The translations under genes and the position numbers were made by a program. A stretch of DNA of 64,000 nucleotides from Datnioides undecimradiatus (taxonomy: Eukaryota > Chordata > Actinopteri > Lobotiformes > Datnioididae), in contig WARS01000033.1 in the NCBI GenBank assembly GCA_008933995.1, positions 1,738,501-1,802,500 of the forward strand, written 5' to 3'. Below are positions 1 to 13,900 of the stretch, in pieces; position 1 is the stretch's first letter, and each line of letters begins with the position of its first letter. The notes under the pieces were generated by a model. That model was not told the origin of the DNA. It saw only the letters and a program-made list of their open reading frames with translations, and did not search any database.

Positions 1-602
1 CATTTGAACTCGTTCTGTGTTTTTTCCAAAGCAAAAGGAGCAGCCGCTGTCTCAACACTCCCCGGAGACATTCTACAAAGCCTTCTTTCCAAATCAGCCA
101 ATGAGCGAGAGCACCTTTTGTTTTTTTGTACGTTTTGTTTTGACTCTCCACATCCCAGTAGAAAGTAGGTCACAGGCTGACCGAGGTAAAGTATGAGGCA
201 GCAGTTTGCTGGCCCCGTCGAGGCAGATCGTGTCTCCAGGAAGCTTGTTGCAGTGGAGACGTTAAACACACAAGTTCCTGTTTGACATCTGTTTCCAGAG
301 AGCCTCGGAGGCCGGCCTTTCCCCCGCCACTCGCGCTCAGAGACCTCGTTCACCTAGCCACTCCATCAGCCAGGTTTGTCGGTTTAACTGCTCTGTGACC
401 CCTTCCTCCCCTCCCTTCCTAGAAACCAAAAAAATTCAGATGACGCGCCTCGCTTTGACTCTGCGCCCAGAATAACGAAATCTTGAGAGATAAAATCAGG
501 AAAGACAGGTCCTTACGCAGGCAGCTACCCTGCTAGACTGCAGACCCCGAGGGCTGTGAATAATTAACCAGGTGTATATTTAAGGAGACAAGGCAACACT
601 GC

Positions 603-621
603 GTGTGTGTGTGTGTGTGTG
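603..621. repeat. (GT)n microsatellite
   Basis: An uninterrupted GT run of about nine units. Confidence 0.9.
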
Positions 622-3600
622 GAGTACATTTGCTTGATGCGAATGATCACATCCTGCCATTTTACACTTAGAAATCTTGCAGCTTGAATGGAGACGGGAT
701 CTGAAAGAGAAAACCGCTCGAGGAATTCTCCAAGTGAGCCATCAACGTGACAGCTACACTGGCACACTTTGGGGTTTGTTGTTTCCCCAGGCTGCTCAGA
801 GATGGCTCTAATTTGTTTTTCCGTCATCAATAAACCGGTTGTAATCCTCCGCCGGCCCTCAGCGGGCTTCCCTCCCCACGTATGAAGGCGGACACACGAG
901 GGGTGTATTTATAGCCCCGGGAGATACTATGACCAGCCAGACATCAGAGGACAAATTATCCTTCTACTACACCTTGCTTCACGTGAAACCCTAGATAGGC
1001 TGAGCCGGAGTTAGACGGCGACCCGGCCCCGCGAGCAGCGCTGATGTCAAAGGCGAGGCTGAAAGGCAACACGAGTGAGTGACAGAGTCCAGGCAGAGGG
1101 CCAGCGGAGCACAGGAAGAGCCGGAGCACGGTGTTCCTGTGTCACACAGTGAAAGGTGTCACTGCTGCTCCCACCTGGACATGTGGACACAGAGCCGCAG
1201 CTCCGAGACGTCATCATCGGTGACACTGAGAGCGGAGCTTCATCTTACACTGCAAAAACAAATCACTCTGGCTCCTGTCATGGAATAAGCTACTAAGGTC
1301 CAGTGCCAATCAAGACTTTACTTGAGTAAAGGAGTAGCAAAAGCAAAAATCCAGCTTTTGAATGTTGGTAAATGTTGGTAAAGTAAAGCTGCATTAATAC
1401 TATCATCATCAAAGAACGGGGCAAAGCAAAACATGAAGCATCTGAACAGAATGAAGAGCTTTGTGGAGTAAGGCAGCATCATGCATTAATAAGCAGGACA
1501 TGTAAAATGCAACTGTTGTGCTTTTTATATTAGCTTTATCTTTTCTGATAATCATGAGCACACAGAAGCAATGTTGCACCATGTTTTTCACCTTTTTAAA
1601 GGTTATTAAAGGGTTATTTAGGTTTATTCCAGGTTATTCCTGTACTGTGTACAACAGAACTGCACTCATCAGGTGCTAGGAACAAGTTCATGGCTGCCGT
1701 GTCATTAAAACCAGCAGAAACTGTGGTCAGAATGGTTTTGCAGTGTGGAGCATTGTGAGTTTGTGTTGCCATAAGGTCACGTCATGTATCAATAGATGCT
1801 TTCACTAAATGCCATTCAGTTACTCATAGGGCGTCAGATCAAAATAGTGTTCTGCCCACTTCCCTCGTCCGTGGAGGAGGAACATGCTGCAGTCAGGGAT
1901 GTGATACGGTCTGATTTTATGAATATGTTAAAACCCCTGTACATTTTCCTGTGTGGAAACAATGAGGGTAGTGGGTGCAGCCTACATTTCCACTGATTTT
2001 TTTGGGGTTGAAGCGTTACAGTGGGTGATTCACATTTTCCACTTACTGTAAAGCTCCTGGCAGCTGAGGGTTCTCTGTGAGTAATTTGTTAGCTGTTAGC
2101 ATGATGTGACACCGACTTCAAAGTTTCTCTCTGTAACATCGCTGTAGCAAAGAATCATCGCATCTGACACACAGTTGAGTCAATGCAGATTCCGTCATCC
2201 AGTAAAATGAACATATAGATACATCCTGTATTCCTATTGAGCGGCTTGCTGTGCTTTCAGTAAATGAATCATGATGCAGAGTGAAAGTAGCAGCTCCGTG
2301 AACACCAAACTGTGTCTTCTTAATGATCGCTTTGCTGCAAAGCCAATTTAGCCACGAGGGCTGAAAGGCTTCTGCTCATTCTGTGTGATTGTGCACTTCG
2401 GGACTTCATCTCAGCAGTATCGATGCCGCTCTGATCGATAAAGCGTGAACGGGGGGGGCAGGGGATTCAGGGAGTGGGCAGGGAAAAAAAAAGAATGGGT
2501 TTCTCTCGGTGCATGTGGGAGTCAGTGGGATGAGACGGGGGAAAGAGAGAAGAGAAAAAAGAGCTCTGTTTGTTGATGGTCCCCAGCGCTCCGGGCTGAG
2601 ATCAGACTAATCAATAGCAGGGATAATGTGGAGATGAGTAGTATGACATCAATATTAGGCGCAGAGGCCCAGCAACACCATTGTGCAGCTCTCCATCCCG
2701 CCCTGTGCTGAGTAAACAGTGGCTCCCCAGGGAGAAAGGAACTCATTGATGGGTCCCTTCAGCCTCCCGCCTCTGTGCATTGTTAGGCTTCCCACACAGA
2801 GCCACCTCATCAACAGGGGGAGTTCTACCTGCTGGCCAACAGAGGACACGGAGACCTGGTCGATCAGCGGTTAAATACGACAGCGTCTTAGCGGTTTGCG
2901 ACATTGATGGACCCCCCACCCTCACCCTCCACTCCTCTCCACCGATCTCACACCCGACGTTTTTATTGGATTGTGAAATAAATCACTGAGGTTCTGTTGG
3001 GGCGATTCATGCGGGGTGATTGAGTGGTCTTCCTCGTGGAAGGGTTAGGGTTTCACTGACGCCTGATGATTTTACAGCAGCTTTCTTTTGCCCTCAGGGA
3101 AGCTGCAAGAGTTAGGTTGCAAAATGATGTATGCACCGTTTGAAGAAAGACAAAGGCGACACCTGTTCTCGTAAACTGAATCAGGTCATCAGCCTCCTCT
3201 TGTTAGAATTCATAACCAGCCCATTAAACATTCACGCCACAGACAGCATCTGCCCTCGCGTGTTGCTTTTTAAATAGATCTGGGGGGGCAGGTACGTGGT
3301 CCGTGGCTTGTTGACCTTTCTCGGCTGTCTCCCAGTCCTCCCTTTGTGTGTAACAGGCAGAGTGCAGTGTGTAGGTGCACCATACTGTCTGAATAGCGCT
3401 CACTTTAAATGGCAGGAAATGCTGTGACACTGTGACAGACCAGGTTTTCGTTGGCTGGGATCACACATCATTATAAGACCAACACTCCCATGGGTGCGAG
3501 TACATTTACCATTTACTTGCTGCTTAAACAATGTGTAAACATGGTCGCTGGGTGTGAAAATGACAACAGCGCTGACGGGAAGATAGCGCTCTCAGTTGTA

Positions 3601-5606
3601 AGTTGTAAGGTAGAGCCCATTGTCTTTCTGGAAGTTTTCTCTATATTTTTGATATCTAAAGATGAAAAGTGGTATGTATGTATAAAAAATGAACAGCCTT
3701 CGACATGAAAATCATTTTGAATGTGAGGTCTAAAAAGAATGTGCATGGAAATTTCCCTGCCAAATAAAGTGTGAATGGAGAAACCTCAAAAGACCCAAAC
3801 ATCTGGCTTTAGAAGTATTCCAGCCATGCATCTGGTGTTTAGTTTGGATTACTTAAAGAATATCTGCTGCGCAGAGATCTTTCTTTTAAATTAGCTGCCA
3901 TAACATTCTTGGTTCCATATGAGGCAGATGCAAAGCTCCTCTTTTACTTTTCCATGTTATTTTTCCCTGCGCTCACTGCACACTCATTGGCGGGTGAATA
4001 GCCTGACCAAGTTGGCTCCGCTTCAAACGGCGGGGCTCATCCAGGAGCTGCCCAGCAGTTTGATGAATAGCTGCAGTTCCCCTGTGGTTCATGCAGCAGC
4101 AGCATAGGTAGAAAGGATGGGAATCCTCATCCGTCTCTGCACAAGGACTGAGACAGGAGGCGTGAGTGAGTGAGGCCACTGCCAGCCTCATGCTGGTCAT
4201 CTCTACAGATGAACGTTTGAGTTGAAGCCCTCTGGGTGCTGCTTCAAACTCTTTAATCTCAGGAGGGAGAGAACCAGCGGGTTCAGTATCCCCGCTGCAA
4301 TAAAAGCACTTAATGTGCAGATCTGCTGATCGAGCTTCTTGTTTTTGTGCAAACCTCAGTTTTTGCACATTTTCCACATTTTAGTGTGATAGAGGACAGT
4401 CCAGTCGTCTTTGTTTGCTTGGATCACTGTGATATGCTAATAATTTATTACATCCATAGACTTTTGGTCCAGTGTTTTGACAGTAAACAGGACACATGTC
4501 ATTTTGAATAAGGCTTGCATAATTTTAAGGTAAATAGACAAAAAAAAATTCCACCCAGCTTTGATGTCAGGCACAGGAAGTGTCCTCCCATCTAGCAGAG
4601 GGGAAAGTAATCGATGCGTGGGAGGGTGGTGTGGTGCAAATCTGACTTTTCACTTTTCATGTTCTGTCACAATCCAACAGTTAATGTTCACCTCTCTGAC
4701 ACTGAGACCACAATATTTCCCCAGCTCTGGAGTGTTCTAGTTAGATGCACATATGCTGTGTTTTTTATAAAAAACACTGTGGGGTTCTGCAGAATGTCCC
4801 GCACTGACGTTCTGTCTGGTGACAGTTTTGTATGCATGAGCTGATATTGCCAGAAACTGATCTGATCTGCAGTCAGACATTACCCTGAATGGGTGAAACC
4901 GAAGAATAGCCTTTATACTGTGATGTGAATATGCGGTTCAGTTGAAATTATTAACGAAAGTCTAAATGACTCATACTCTCATGTATACGGTGGAGCACCA
5001 GTGGGACAGACAGAGGGTCCTCTGACAGACTTGAGTCAAAGCGTGAATTGATAACTGCTCAGGATCCTCCACTGTGCCTTCCATCCCCCCTCACGGCGAG
5101 CCTCGCTCCTTTCAATGGAGCGGGGATACCCGGCGTAATTGGTGGAGCTTTGATGTGACGCTGCTCCACTAAGCCTCTCGATTCCGCACTCAGGACTTAA
5201 CAATGCTCGTCTCCTTCATCTGCAAAGCCAATTAATTTGTGGCGTGGACAAGAATTTCAAAGAGCAGCTGTATGGAGGGCTGCGGGTATCTTTTCAGATT
5301 TCTCGGTGGAGAACGGGGGTTGCGTGCGCTCTGTACGTGAAGTTTTTCACGAATGCATCGTGCGAGGTGAGGCGGCGAGGCGGGGAGACCGGTTCACTTC
5401 AGGAAACCTCAGCTCGTGATTTCTCACAACAGCCTGCTGCAAAATCGGCGGCTGATCCACGGCCGTGAGTTTACTGGAGAGAGACATGTCGCCAGACAGC
5501 AAGTCCAGTCTCGTCACTGGAGTTATTATTGTGTCAAGAGACAAACAGTCCCTGAGAGTCATTCATGCAGCGCTGAGATGTACTATTAGGCTTGTGGAAC
5601 ATTTTA

Positions 5607-5644
5607 TGACTCACTCCTGGCTTCCTCCTTCATATTATGACTCA
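5607..5644. promoter_or_regulatory. pair of TGACTCA (AP-1/MARE-type) sites 31 bp apart
   Basis: Both sites sit in the longer repeated word TTATGACTCA, at 5607-5613 and 5638-5644. Further perfect cores are at 4968-4974 (TGACTCA) and 5032-5038 (TGAGTCA), giving four within about 680 bases. Confidence 0.3.
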
Positions 5645-5689
5645 GAGGCACAGGGCGAAAAAAAAGTTTCAGACTTCAGAGCATTCTTC

Positions 5690-5712
5690 TGTGTGTGTGT
5701 GTGCGTGTGTGC
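5690..5712. repeat. (GT)n microsatellite, interrupted
   Basis: A short TG run with GC interruptions, just downstream of a pair of TGACTCA sites. Confidence 0.8.
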
Positions 5713-7176
5713 GCAGGAGTGTGAAACTGAGACTGTGCTAAATGCAAGCAGCCTCTACTATATTCATAACATATTGCAATCAGATTACACATGTAAATGG
5801 AGCTTGAGACATTTAAAAGTGTTTTCCAATTACTGAGGCTGTCCCGAGGAATCGCTTGGACAACTGGCCCAACATCGCGAGTTATTCATGTGGACATTTG
5901 GAAGTAAAATTTATGAAATATAGATATGTTGAGGGATTCTTGACATTTCATGCATTTGTGAAAGCGTCAACCCTGACACCGCCCAGGCTCCGTTAGGCAT
6001 AGGCATAGGAATGTTATGGAGTTTTACTTATGAATAAAGTGTGTGTTAGTGCAAACGACTAACTCAAGCCTCTTCCAGCTGATCTGACTGCAGATTCGTG
6101 CTGCTGCCTGGATTCCAAAAAATCCATTTTACAGACTTTTGGGGGCTTTTAATGAGTCCAGAAAAGGTTATTTCCAAGTGGCAGAGTCTGTCACTCCGAT
6201 GCAACCGTTCCGACATCTTTCCTGTATGAGGCGAGGAGAGTTCTCCTGTTATATAACGGACCTTTCTATCGTAGACATTCCGACTTGTTGTAGCAGGAAA
6301 ATTGCAGGCGGAGCTTCAAACATTAATGACGGATCCGCGCAGAGAGCCGTGCCATTGAAGAAACCCGCATGATAGTAAGGAGCGCTCAGATGAAATGCAG
6401 CCATCCTTAATGATGTCAATTACGCCTGGCGAGAGAGGTCATCAAGCAAGATTACACTTAATAGACCTGACGAAGGTGTTAGCCAGAATGAATGTCAGCG
6501 CCTGTAATGACATCAAATAGAGCCTTCATATGCTTTTTGCCAGTCATAATTGTAGCAGAAATACATAGCAGAAGTGATAAAAAGGAAGGAAACATAGCTT
6601 CATACAATACATTAAATCAGTGGACTGCATCTGAAGAATAACGTTCGTATCAACGGCTAATCTCCGTCACTATTCATCGCAGCCCCACATTATGTTCAAA
6701 GGCATTCGTTCCTCCTCTGATGGTTAAATGACTAAAACACCAATACAGCATATCATAAAAACTAGCAATGAATACGTGCAGGAAGCAGGAAGTCAGCACA
6801 TCGATGGGCATTATAACTGGACAGTGGAATAAACATACAGTGCAGCAGCTACCTGCGGGTTTAAACATGCCTGCGAACGGCATGCACAGTGCAACGCACA
6901 TTTTAGGACTCAGTGAGACACAAAGCAGCTTGATAAGACGGAGGGTTCCGCAGTTATGAGTCTGAATGTTGGTTTCCATGAGCGGGGCGGCATGTGCAGG
7001 TCTGACAGACCCTCCTGATGTCATCCAGACCTGTTTGCTCACACTGAGGCACAGCGTGGACATTTCACATGGCTGCAGAAATGCGTGTGGCCCTGCACTG
7101 CTCTATATCTGTGGGAATGGGGAAGTGAAACAGAGTCCAAATGCCCCCACCGCCTCCACCTCCATCAGTGCAGCAA

Positions 7177-7192
7177 GTGTGTGTGTGTGTGT
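7177..7192. repeat. (GT)n microsatellite
   Basis: A short pure GT run. Confidence 0.75.
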
Positions 7193-10100
7193 CTGTGAAG
7201 AATGGGAGGGGATGCATGTCCTGCGGCAACCCCGGCGCTTTGTGAGCTGTTTACGAGTCTCCTCTGTAGCCCTTTTCACCATCTCAGCTCCTCCCCTCTG
7301 GCCCCCCCACCTTCCCCCAGCCACCACCCGCCCCCACGTCACCTCGGCGTAGAGAGTTTGTTGTGACGAGCCTGAGCAACTGTTAGAAACAAGATTAGAG
7401 CAGTCACACAGGATGTGAAAGAGTTCAGAAGAAGTCAGCTTATTGCATGCACCATCAAATGATATCTTGTCGGTCATGTCTACATTACCCAGTGGGAGAA
7501 TACTGATTCTGAGGCTGAACAGCAGCAGTCAGTTGAAGATGACGTCAGCTCTTCCCTCAAGTAACCTCCAGTCAGTGGCGGGCTGATGAATGGACCATGA
7601 CTCACTGTGAGCTGTTGCCCTGACAGGTAAAGTCTGGGCTGGGACTTTTACGAGTTCTGCAAGCTGCAGAGATTGAGAAGAGTTCACCGAATGAGGCGGG
7701 TGAGGACCAGAGGCACTGCCGAGCCATGCTAGTAATCCGTGCTCATGCTGAAGCTTGCGCACAGGGGCCAAAATGCTAGTTCCCCAAACCGCTCTGCGGG
7801 AATGCAGAGATGTCACACTTTCTCTGTAAACAGTGCATTTAAATCAGAACAAGTACTCAGGAAACAAATATATTGCACTGACAGTCTCAAACTTGGCGGT
7901 TTCGCAACAACATTAATGAATATTAGCATAATTCATATTGTGGACAGATGTCACCTTGCTACCCGTACTGCACGTGGCTTTGCATGTAAAGGATTTCACT
8001 TTAACTGCCTTTCTACAGTTTTTGTGAACACCATTCTGCCCAGTTATTACAAACAATCAGATGAGCGTCAGTCTACCAACCTCTTTCCCATCAAGCTATT
8101 GCCATAACTGATTCGTCTCTCTTTACCAAACAATGCTGGTTGCCTGGTTGCGATGCCATAAATGGTATTTTTAAAATGTATTTCTATTTATAATCAGGTC
8201 ATTTTGAAAAAGTCAAAACTTTATTACGGCACAGGACTTTAACCCTCGTCCTTTTGAGGTCGCCAAGAACAGTTCTGAGTGACACGCTGATAACACGCGT
8301 GTAGAACTCCACATCCCTGCGTGCTAACAGCACAGAGACTCAAAGGAGCTCAAAATTCAACAGGCGACACGAAATACGGCAGCTTCCAGTGTAAACCGCT
8401 CCACCTTGCCCGGAACTGAATTCACTTTCACCTAAACCAGTTTGCCAGCATGAGACCGAGGAGCACAAATGTGGAAATGTTTCACTCACCACGCTGAGGA
8501 AAACAGACAAACCCGGATCTCCCAAAACCAGTGCAAGACGGTCCAAGTCAGCTGTGGTTGCACACGATTGCATGATTGATGAATTTTCCTGTTTGCCCCA
8601 GTACGCAGCACTACTCTCTTTCTAAACACAGAAAATGCTTTAGAGTCAGTAGGTGCAGAGGTGAGATATGAACATCTGTGTGTTAGAGGCCAGATCCCGG
8701 CTTCTTCTAATGAACCGCGGAAAACTGACACCTCCTACTTAGGGGTTAAACTAGACTTAACTAGCTTACACTCACAGTCTATACAGTGGCTGAGGCGGGC
8801 GTGTGTGTCCGCAGCATTATTGAGCTCATGCAGACTGCGAGTCGATGGCTGGCTTTACATTAGAACATATTGAGCAGCGAGCCGCGGGCCGCATGGGAAA
8901 GTGGGACACGAGCCGGACTTCGGCGCGGACAGAGGGCGGAGAGAGAGCAGCTGGTTAGGGCCGAATACCTGCTTCTGACATGTGGAGCAGCGCCCATTCA
9001 TCACCTCCTGGAAAATAAATCACCTGCTATCACGTCTGTTCCCTCTGTGTGCGTCCTCTTGCGCAACACACGTCTGCTCCTTCGTTGCATCATATTTTAC
9101 ATCACCAGCCATTATTGTCGGAGCTGTACACCCCTAGTTTTCCCCTTCAGCAACAGTGCTTCTGTGAAGCCCTGCGCCTTTCCTGTCACTCTCAACAGGC
9201 TCGGAATTAAAACTGCATGTCAGTGAAATCTGTCAAATCTTAATGACTCACCGGGTTATTTGCTAAGATCTGATGGCAGAATATCTGATTCGAGTTTGAC
9301 TCAGTGCACTTACTGACACAACATGTGCGCTACTAGAAAGTAACTACTGCACAACAAACGCAAAAGCTAAAACCATCTAACACATCAACCGGTTGAGCTG
9401 TGGAGGTCAGGGGTCATCGATAAATACCAAAAATGCATCATTCGCCATGTGTATATATGCTTGAAAGAACATGCGTCATGTTCTTGTCGCGCCCGCTGGT
9501 TTGCAGCATTGTCGCTGGAATGATGCATAATAACGGGAAACAGGGCCCAGGTCCCAGTGTGAAGCTTTAAAGCTATTAAAGGGCAAAAGGTTGAGCCCAG
9601 CCTCTTTATGTTAATGTCTGCATAGTTAGAAGAGTTTGCTCCTGATAAAAGCCCGAGAGGGGAGTTCACGCAGTCTGTGTGTGGTCACGCTCGTCCCCAC
9701 CCACCCTCAGCAGATTAGCTGCACAGTCGACGCTTAGCCGAGCAGAATGTCCCAGGTCGGCGTGAGACACGTCCAGCAGATGTGAAAGAGATGAATCAGA
9801 CGCTTTCCATGAAGAACCTGTTGCTTTCAACACTTGCTGCTGAAACCCTCCCCCCTAGTATCTCTGATTCATCAAACACTAGCATCGCTGATGTGCTCTC
9901 GTGTTCCACAGAAAGGCAGACACATACATCACTTTTCATAAGCATGTTTGCATGATGCAGAGATTTCTCCTCTCATGATGGAATTTAAAGGGCAGATATA
10001 ATGACAGATGAGACATAAACCCACCGTGCTCCATAACATCAGCCTTTTTATGTTTATTTTTGTCATCTGGCCAGTCGGGGCCATTATGAGTCCATTGAAG

Positions 10101-10734
10101 GATTAGGCAGCTATAAATAGCCTCTTACGATATGGGACTTAGTGCACAGTCTGAGCCATAAACAAACAAATGGCAGTTTCTCCACGGCCCTGTCTGCCAG
10201 CGTTTCAGGGAGTAATTTGCGGTGTGTGGGATGGTTGACCTCGGTCAGGAAACAGCGGCAGGATAAAGAAGAGCCATTTAGTCCCGTTTGGAGCTTTAGA
10301 GTGGCCTCCTCTACGGCGGCGTCCACCGTGTGGCAGCTGCGCGGCCACAGACGAGAGCTAAACGCCGGGGACGCTCAAGCGGAGATGTGCATCAATCATG
10401 CCTTCCAAGAACTGTGTGCCACTAGAAAAGCCAATGTCCTCCCGCAGACCGTCGTCCAACGTGTCATTTCAGCCAATGCCGTCTCCCATCCGCAAATAGC
10501 AGCAGCTTGCGTCTGCGTTTTGCTTTTCCCCAGAGGTTTCCACAGGGCTGATCTGAGAGGAAAGCCGGCCTCCTCCGTCAGTCACTGCAAGGTTTGCTCT
10601 GCACTTGACTTCAGGGCTGAGTGAGAGGAGCAGAGGAGGGTGACCTTTGAGACACAGAGCAGGGCAGCAGGACTGTGGATGCAAAGTACTGTCATAGGTT
10701 TGTCCCGCAGTAGCAGCTGGTCCACTAAATCAGG

Positions 10735-10990
10735 CCTTAATGATTATTTCCATTATCAGTCAATCTGATAGTTAATTGATTAATCATTAAACTTAATTTA
10801 ACAAGTAATGTGTGTCGGATAAATATAAAAACTCATAGAAAATCCACATCTAAAGCCACAAAATACAGACTGATGATAAAAGAAATATTCTGAATATAAA
10901 TGAGGATCATTAGGACTAAGGAGACGTCTGACTCAAGCACCTCTCTGTCAGAGGAAGCGGCAAACTGTCTACTGTACTGCTATTATCTGT
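10735..10990. repeat. possible degenerate teleost repeat with GATTAATCATTAA core
   Basis: ATGATTATTTCCATTATCAG followed by GTTAATTGATTAATCATTAA resembles the start of a fish repeat rich in CGATTAATCGATTAATC. The downstream part is weakly similar at best. Confidence 0.3.
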
Positions 10991-13900
10991 CAATTCCAGA
11001 TTCAGTTGAAGAGGAAGTACTAGCTTTATTATCAATACTAACCACTGAATGATCAGCAGAAACTGAAAAGTCAAGGAAGAGGATATACAACAAGTGCAAT
11101 GCAGAGACTAAGAGGTTCAGAATGTCTGCTTTAAAACTGAAAAATATGCAGTATATCTTTTTATTATAACTTGTTGGACGTACAGTGGAAGGTGCACTTC
11201 TCAGAGGGCAGAACAGCAGAGACAGCGTAGTTTAAACGTTGCAGCTAATTGAAATGATCCAAAAGGTTTGATTCTTATTGAGCTGCAGCTGCAGGTGACT
11301 TTGCCGCGTGTTTGCCGACACTTCCCAAGTTCTTTTGTCACGTTTGAGACACTGAAACTCTCGGAAATTCTAGAAATCTCAGCTTTTCCCACTTAGCTGC
11401 TCATAATTACACTTTAAACAATATGATATGCATGCAGCACATGTAGCCCTCATTTGATCCGGTGTTAAAAAGAAAATGATTTAGCGCAGCTTTCAAAGGA
11501 GAGACGGGACACCTCTCTGACCCTGACTGCAACAGCGACTGATGGGAAATCGGTTCCAAATTGGAACCACTTACACTTAAAATAAACCATTTGCATATGA
11601 GTAACATTATTTCCCCTTTATTTGACTGTTGAATAAAACAGAGCATCAAAAAATTCCCTCAGTCACTCTTTTCATGTTTGCGCTGCAGGGAAATTTGCAT
11701 GCAGGAAAGGACTTACAGCAGGTGAATACTAAAAGGCTTCTGTCATATCAAGATCCAGCGCTTTTGATACAGACCTGTGTAGGTAAGGAGATGGAAAGAC
11801 TGAGGTATGAGCACTGAGTTTAGCATCATATTCATCAGCAAGCCTTGCTGTGTTTAACTATAATGACACTAACAAATGGCATTCTGCTCGCTGGAGAGGC
11901 CTGACTGCAATGGAAGACAAATGACTATTTATGTTTGAAATTGGATGTTTAACAAAGACCACGTCGAGCGCTTCTGTTGCAGCCATTGCCCTGAGAAAAT
12001 CTCCTCCAGGCTCCTTTTTTACAAGTGTGAGAAGAAATAAATTACCGCAGCGAAGGATCGATATGCGAAAACAAATAGCTCGGCTCCGACTTAGTGTGCG
12101 TGTCGCCTATAGATATGGTGCTTTCAACTGATTATTGGATTAGTCGTTTCCAGTCGTGATGGAAAAATCAATCGGGCATCGCTCAGAAAAAAAAAAGCCA
12201 TCCGCAGCGTCTGCCGTCAGCGTCTGTGCTGCGCCGAGCTGTGGTCAGTGCCGCCGCGAGCTCCGGTTGCTGCAGGAGGGGCTCGGCCAAAAACACCCAC
12301 CTGCTCTTGCACTCGGCGCTCTTTCTCCTTGAACTTGTTACAATTCAGTGTTTTAATCAGGAAGAAATCGATAGCCCCAGAGATAAATATTGATCCCTCC
12401 AGGGCCAAGACTGTAACTGAGTTATTCGAGCGGTGGCCTGCGCCTTCGGAGGACCCGTTTATGCTGTCGCAGTGTAAATTCGTGGTGTCCTGTGAGCAGT
12501 TCTGATCATTTGGGGTTTTTTATGGCAACAGTTTACAACACGTGTGAGTGTTTACTGAGAAACAAGTTCAAAACAACTTATTAATAATGAAGCTTCATAA
12601 ATCCTCCTTTAAAATCTGTTGTCAGTAACCTTTCATGTTTTCCATACTATGCTATACATAACTACGGTGCACAATATTGCAAAGATTCACGTTGGCATTT
12701 GTAATGACGCAGCACTGTCATAACGTGATAGTACTCGGTGCACAGCGCAGCAGCAGGGACGGCGTGTGAAAGTGCATGGCAGACATTAATAGTTTAGATT
12801 GCAACACTGTTTCACAGATTGCTCTAATGGCTGCACGACACAGCTGGCCCACCCATGTGTGAATAAATCATAGGCTGGATCCAAACACAGTAATTACTCA
12901 GGGAGGGCTTTATGACCGAGGGCCCCGCTCGGTTTTCTCTGTCGAGCCCATGATGTGGGATTAAAAGTACTCAAATGCACCGCCAGAGATTTATTTGTCA
13001 CCCTGTTTATCTTCAGAACCGAGCGACCAAACGCAGCAAACACTTGACACACTGTTCACCGGTGATACAGTTCCTCCTCCCTGCGAATATTTCCACTGTG
13101 ACTTGTGATGCTTGGGCGTGCGAAGAGGTCCAATCAATAAACACTGCTTTCTCTTCTCAGGTTGACTCATCAAGACTTTTGCCCAAAAGCCACTAACCAC
13201 ACTCTGTGTCACATCTGCGCACATATGAAACCGTAACCTTTCCTTCTGTGCCCTCGCACTTGATTTGAGGTAGTCAGAGTTTTTGTTGACGTACTTTGAC
13301 AGCTCTGTTTGACATATCATACATGGTGCTTTACAGTACGTCTTGTCATATATCTGTCTGCTGATCTAGCTCAAGGTATTCTTTAATGACGTACTCATCA
13401 TGTTTAAATGACATATAACGCTGGATTTGTGACCCCTTTTTTCCCCGTTTCTCTCTGCGGTTCTCAGTCACGTCAGGCCGACGCTACCTTTGGAGGTACC
13501 TGCATTCAAATCGCTAAAATCAGCTGACTAATGACTGCTTCGTATGAAACCTGCAAGCTCTTGCACACGATTCAGACGGCTGTGCTTCGCCAATTGCTGT
13601 GAAATGAGCACAGTGGTTAGAGAAACCACCGAGATTAGAGAGATTAAAGAGCGACAAGTAGAAGCAGCTACCGTGGTTGCGTGCACCAGGGTCATCGATA
13701 CTGCAGTATATCAGAAAACGTTACCAGTCATTGCCATCTCCCTCTGACAGACGAGGCTGGCGCAACCCTTTGGCTTAAGAGTCCATCCACATGGCTTAAT
13801 CTCAGTTGTCAATATGACTCATGTCATATGTCATTGCTGTGATTCATTCCCGGTTTATGAGAAGTAAGCTTGTCTTTGTAAGTAAGTAATGAGTGTTTAA

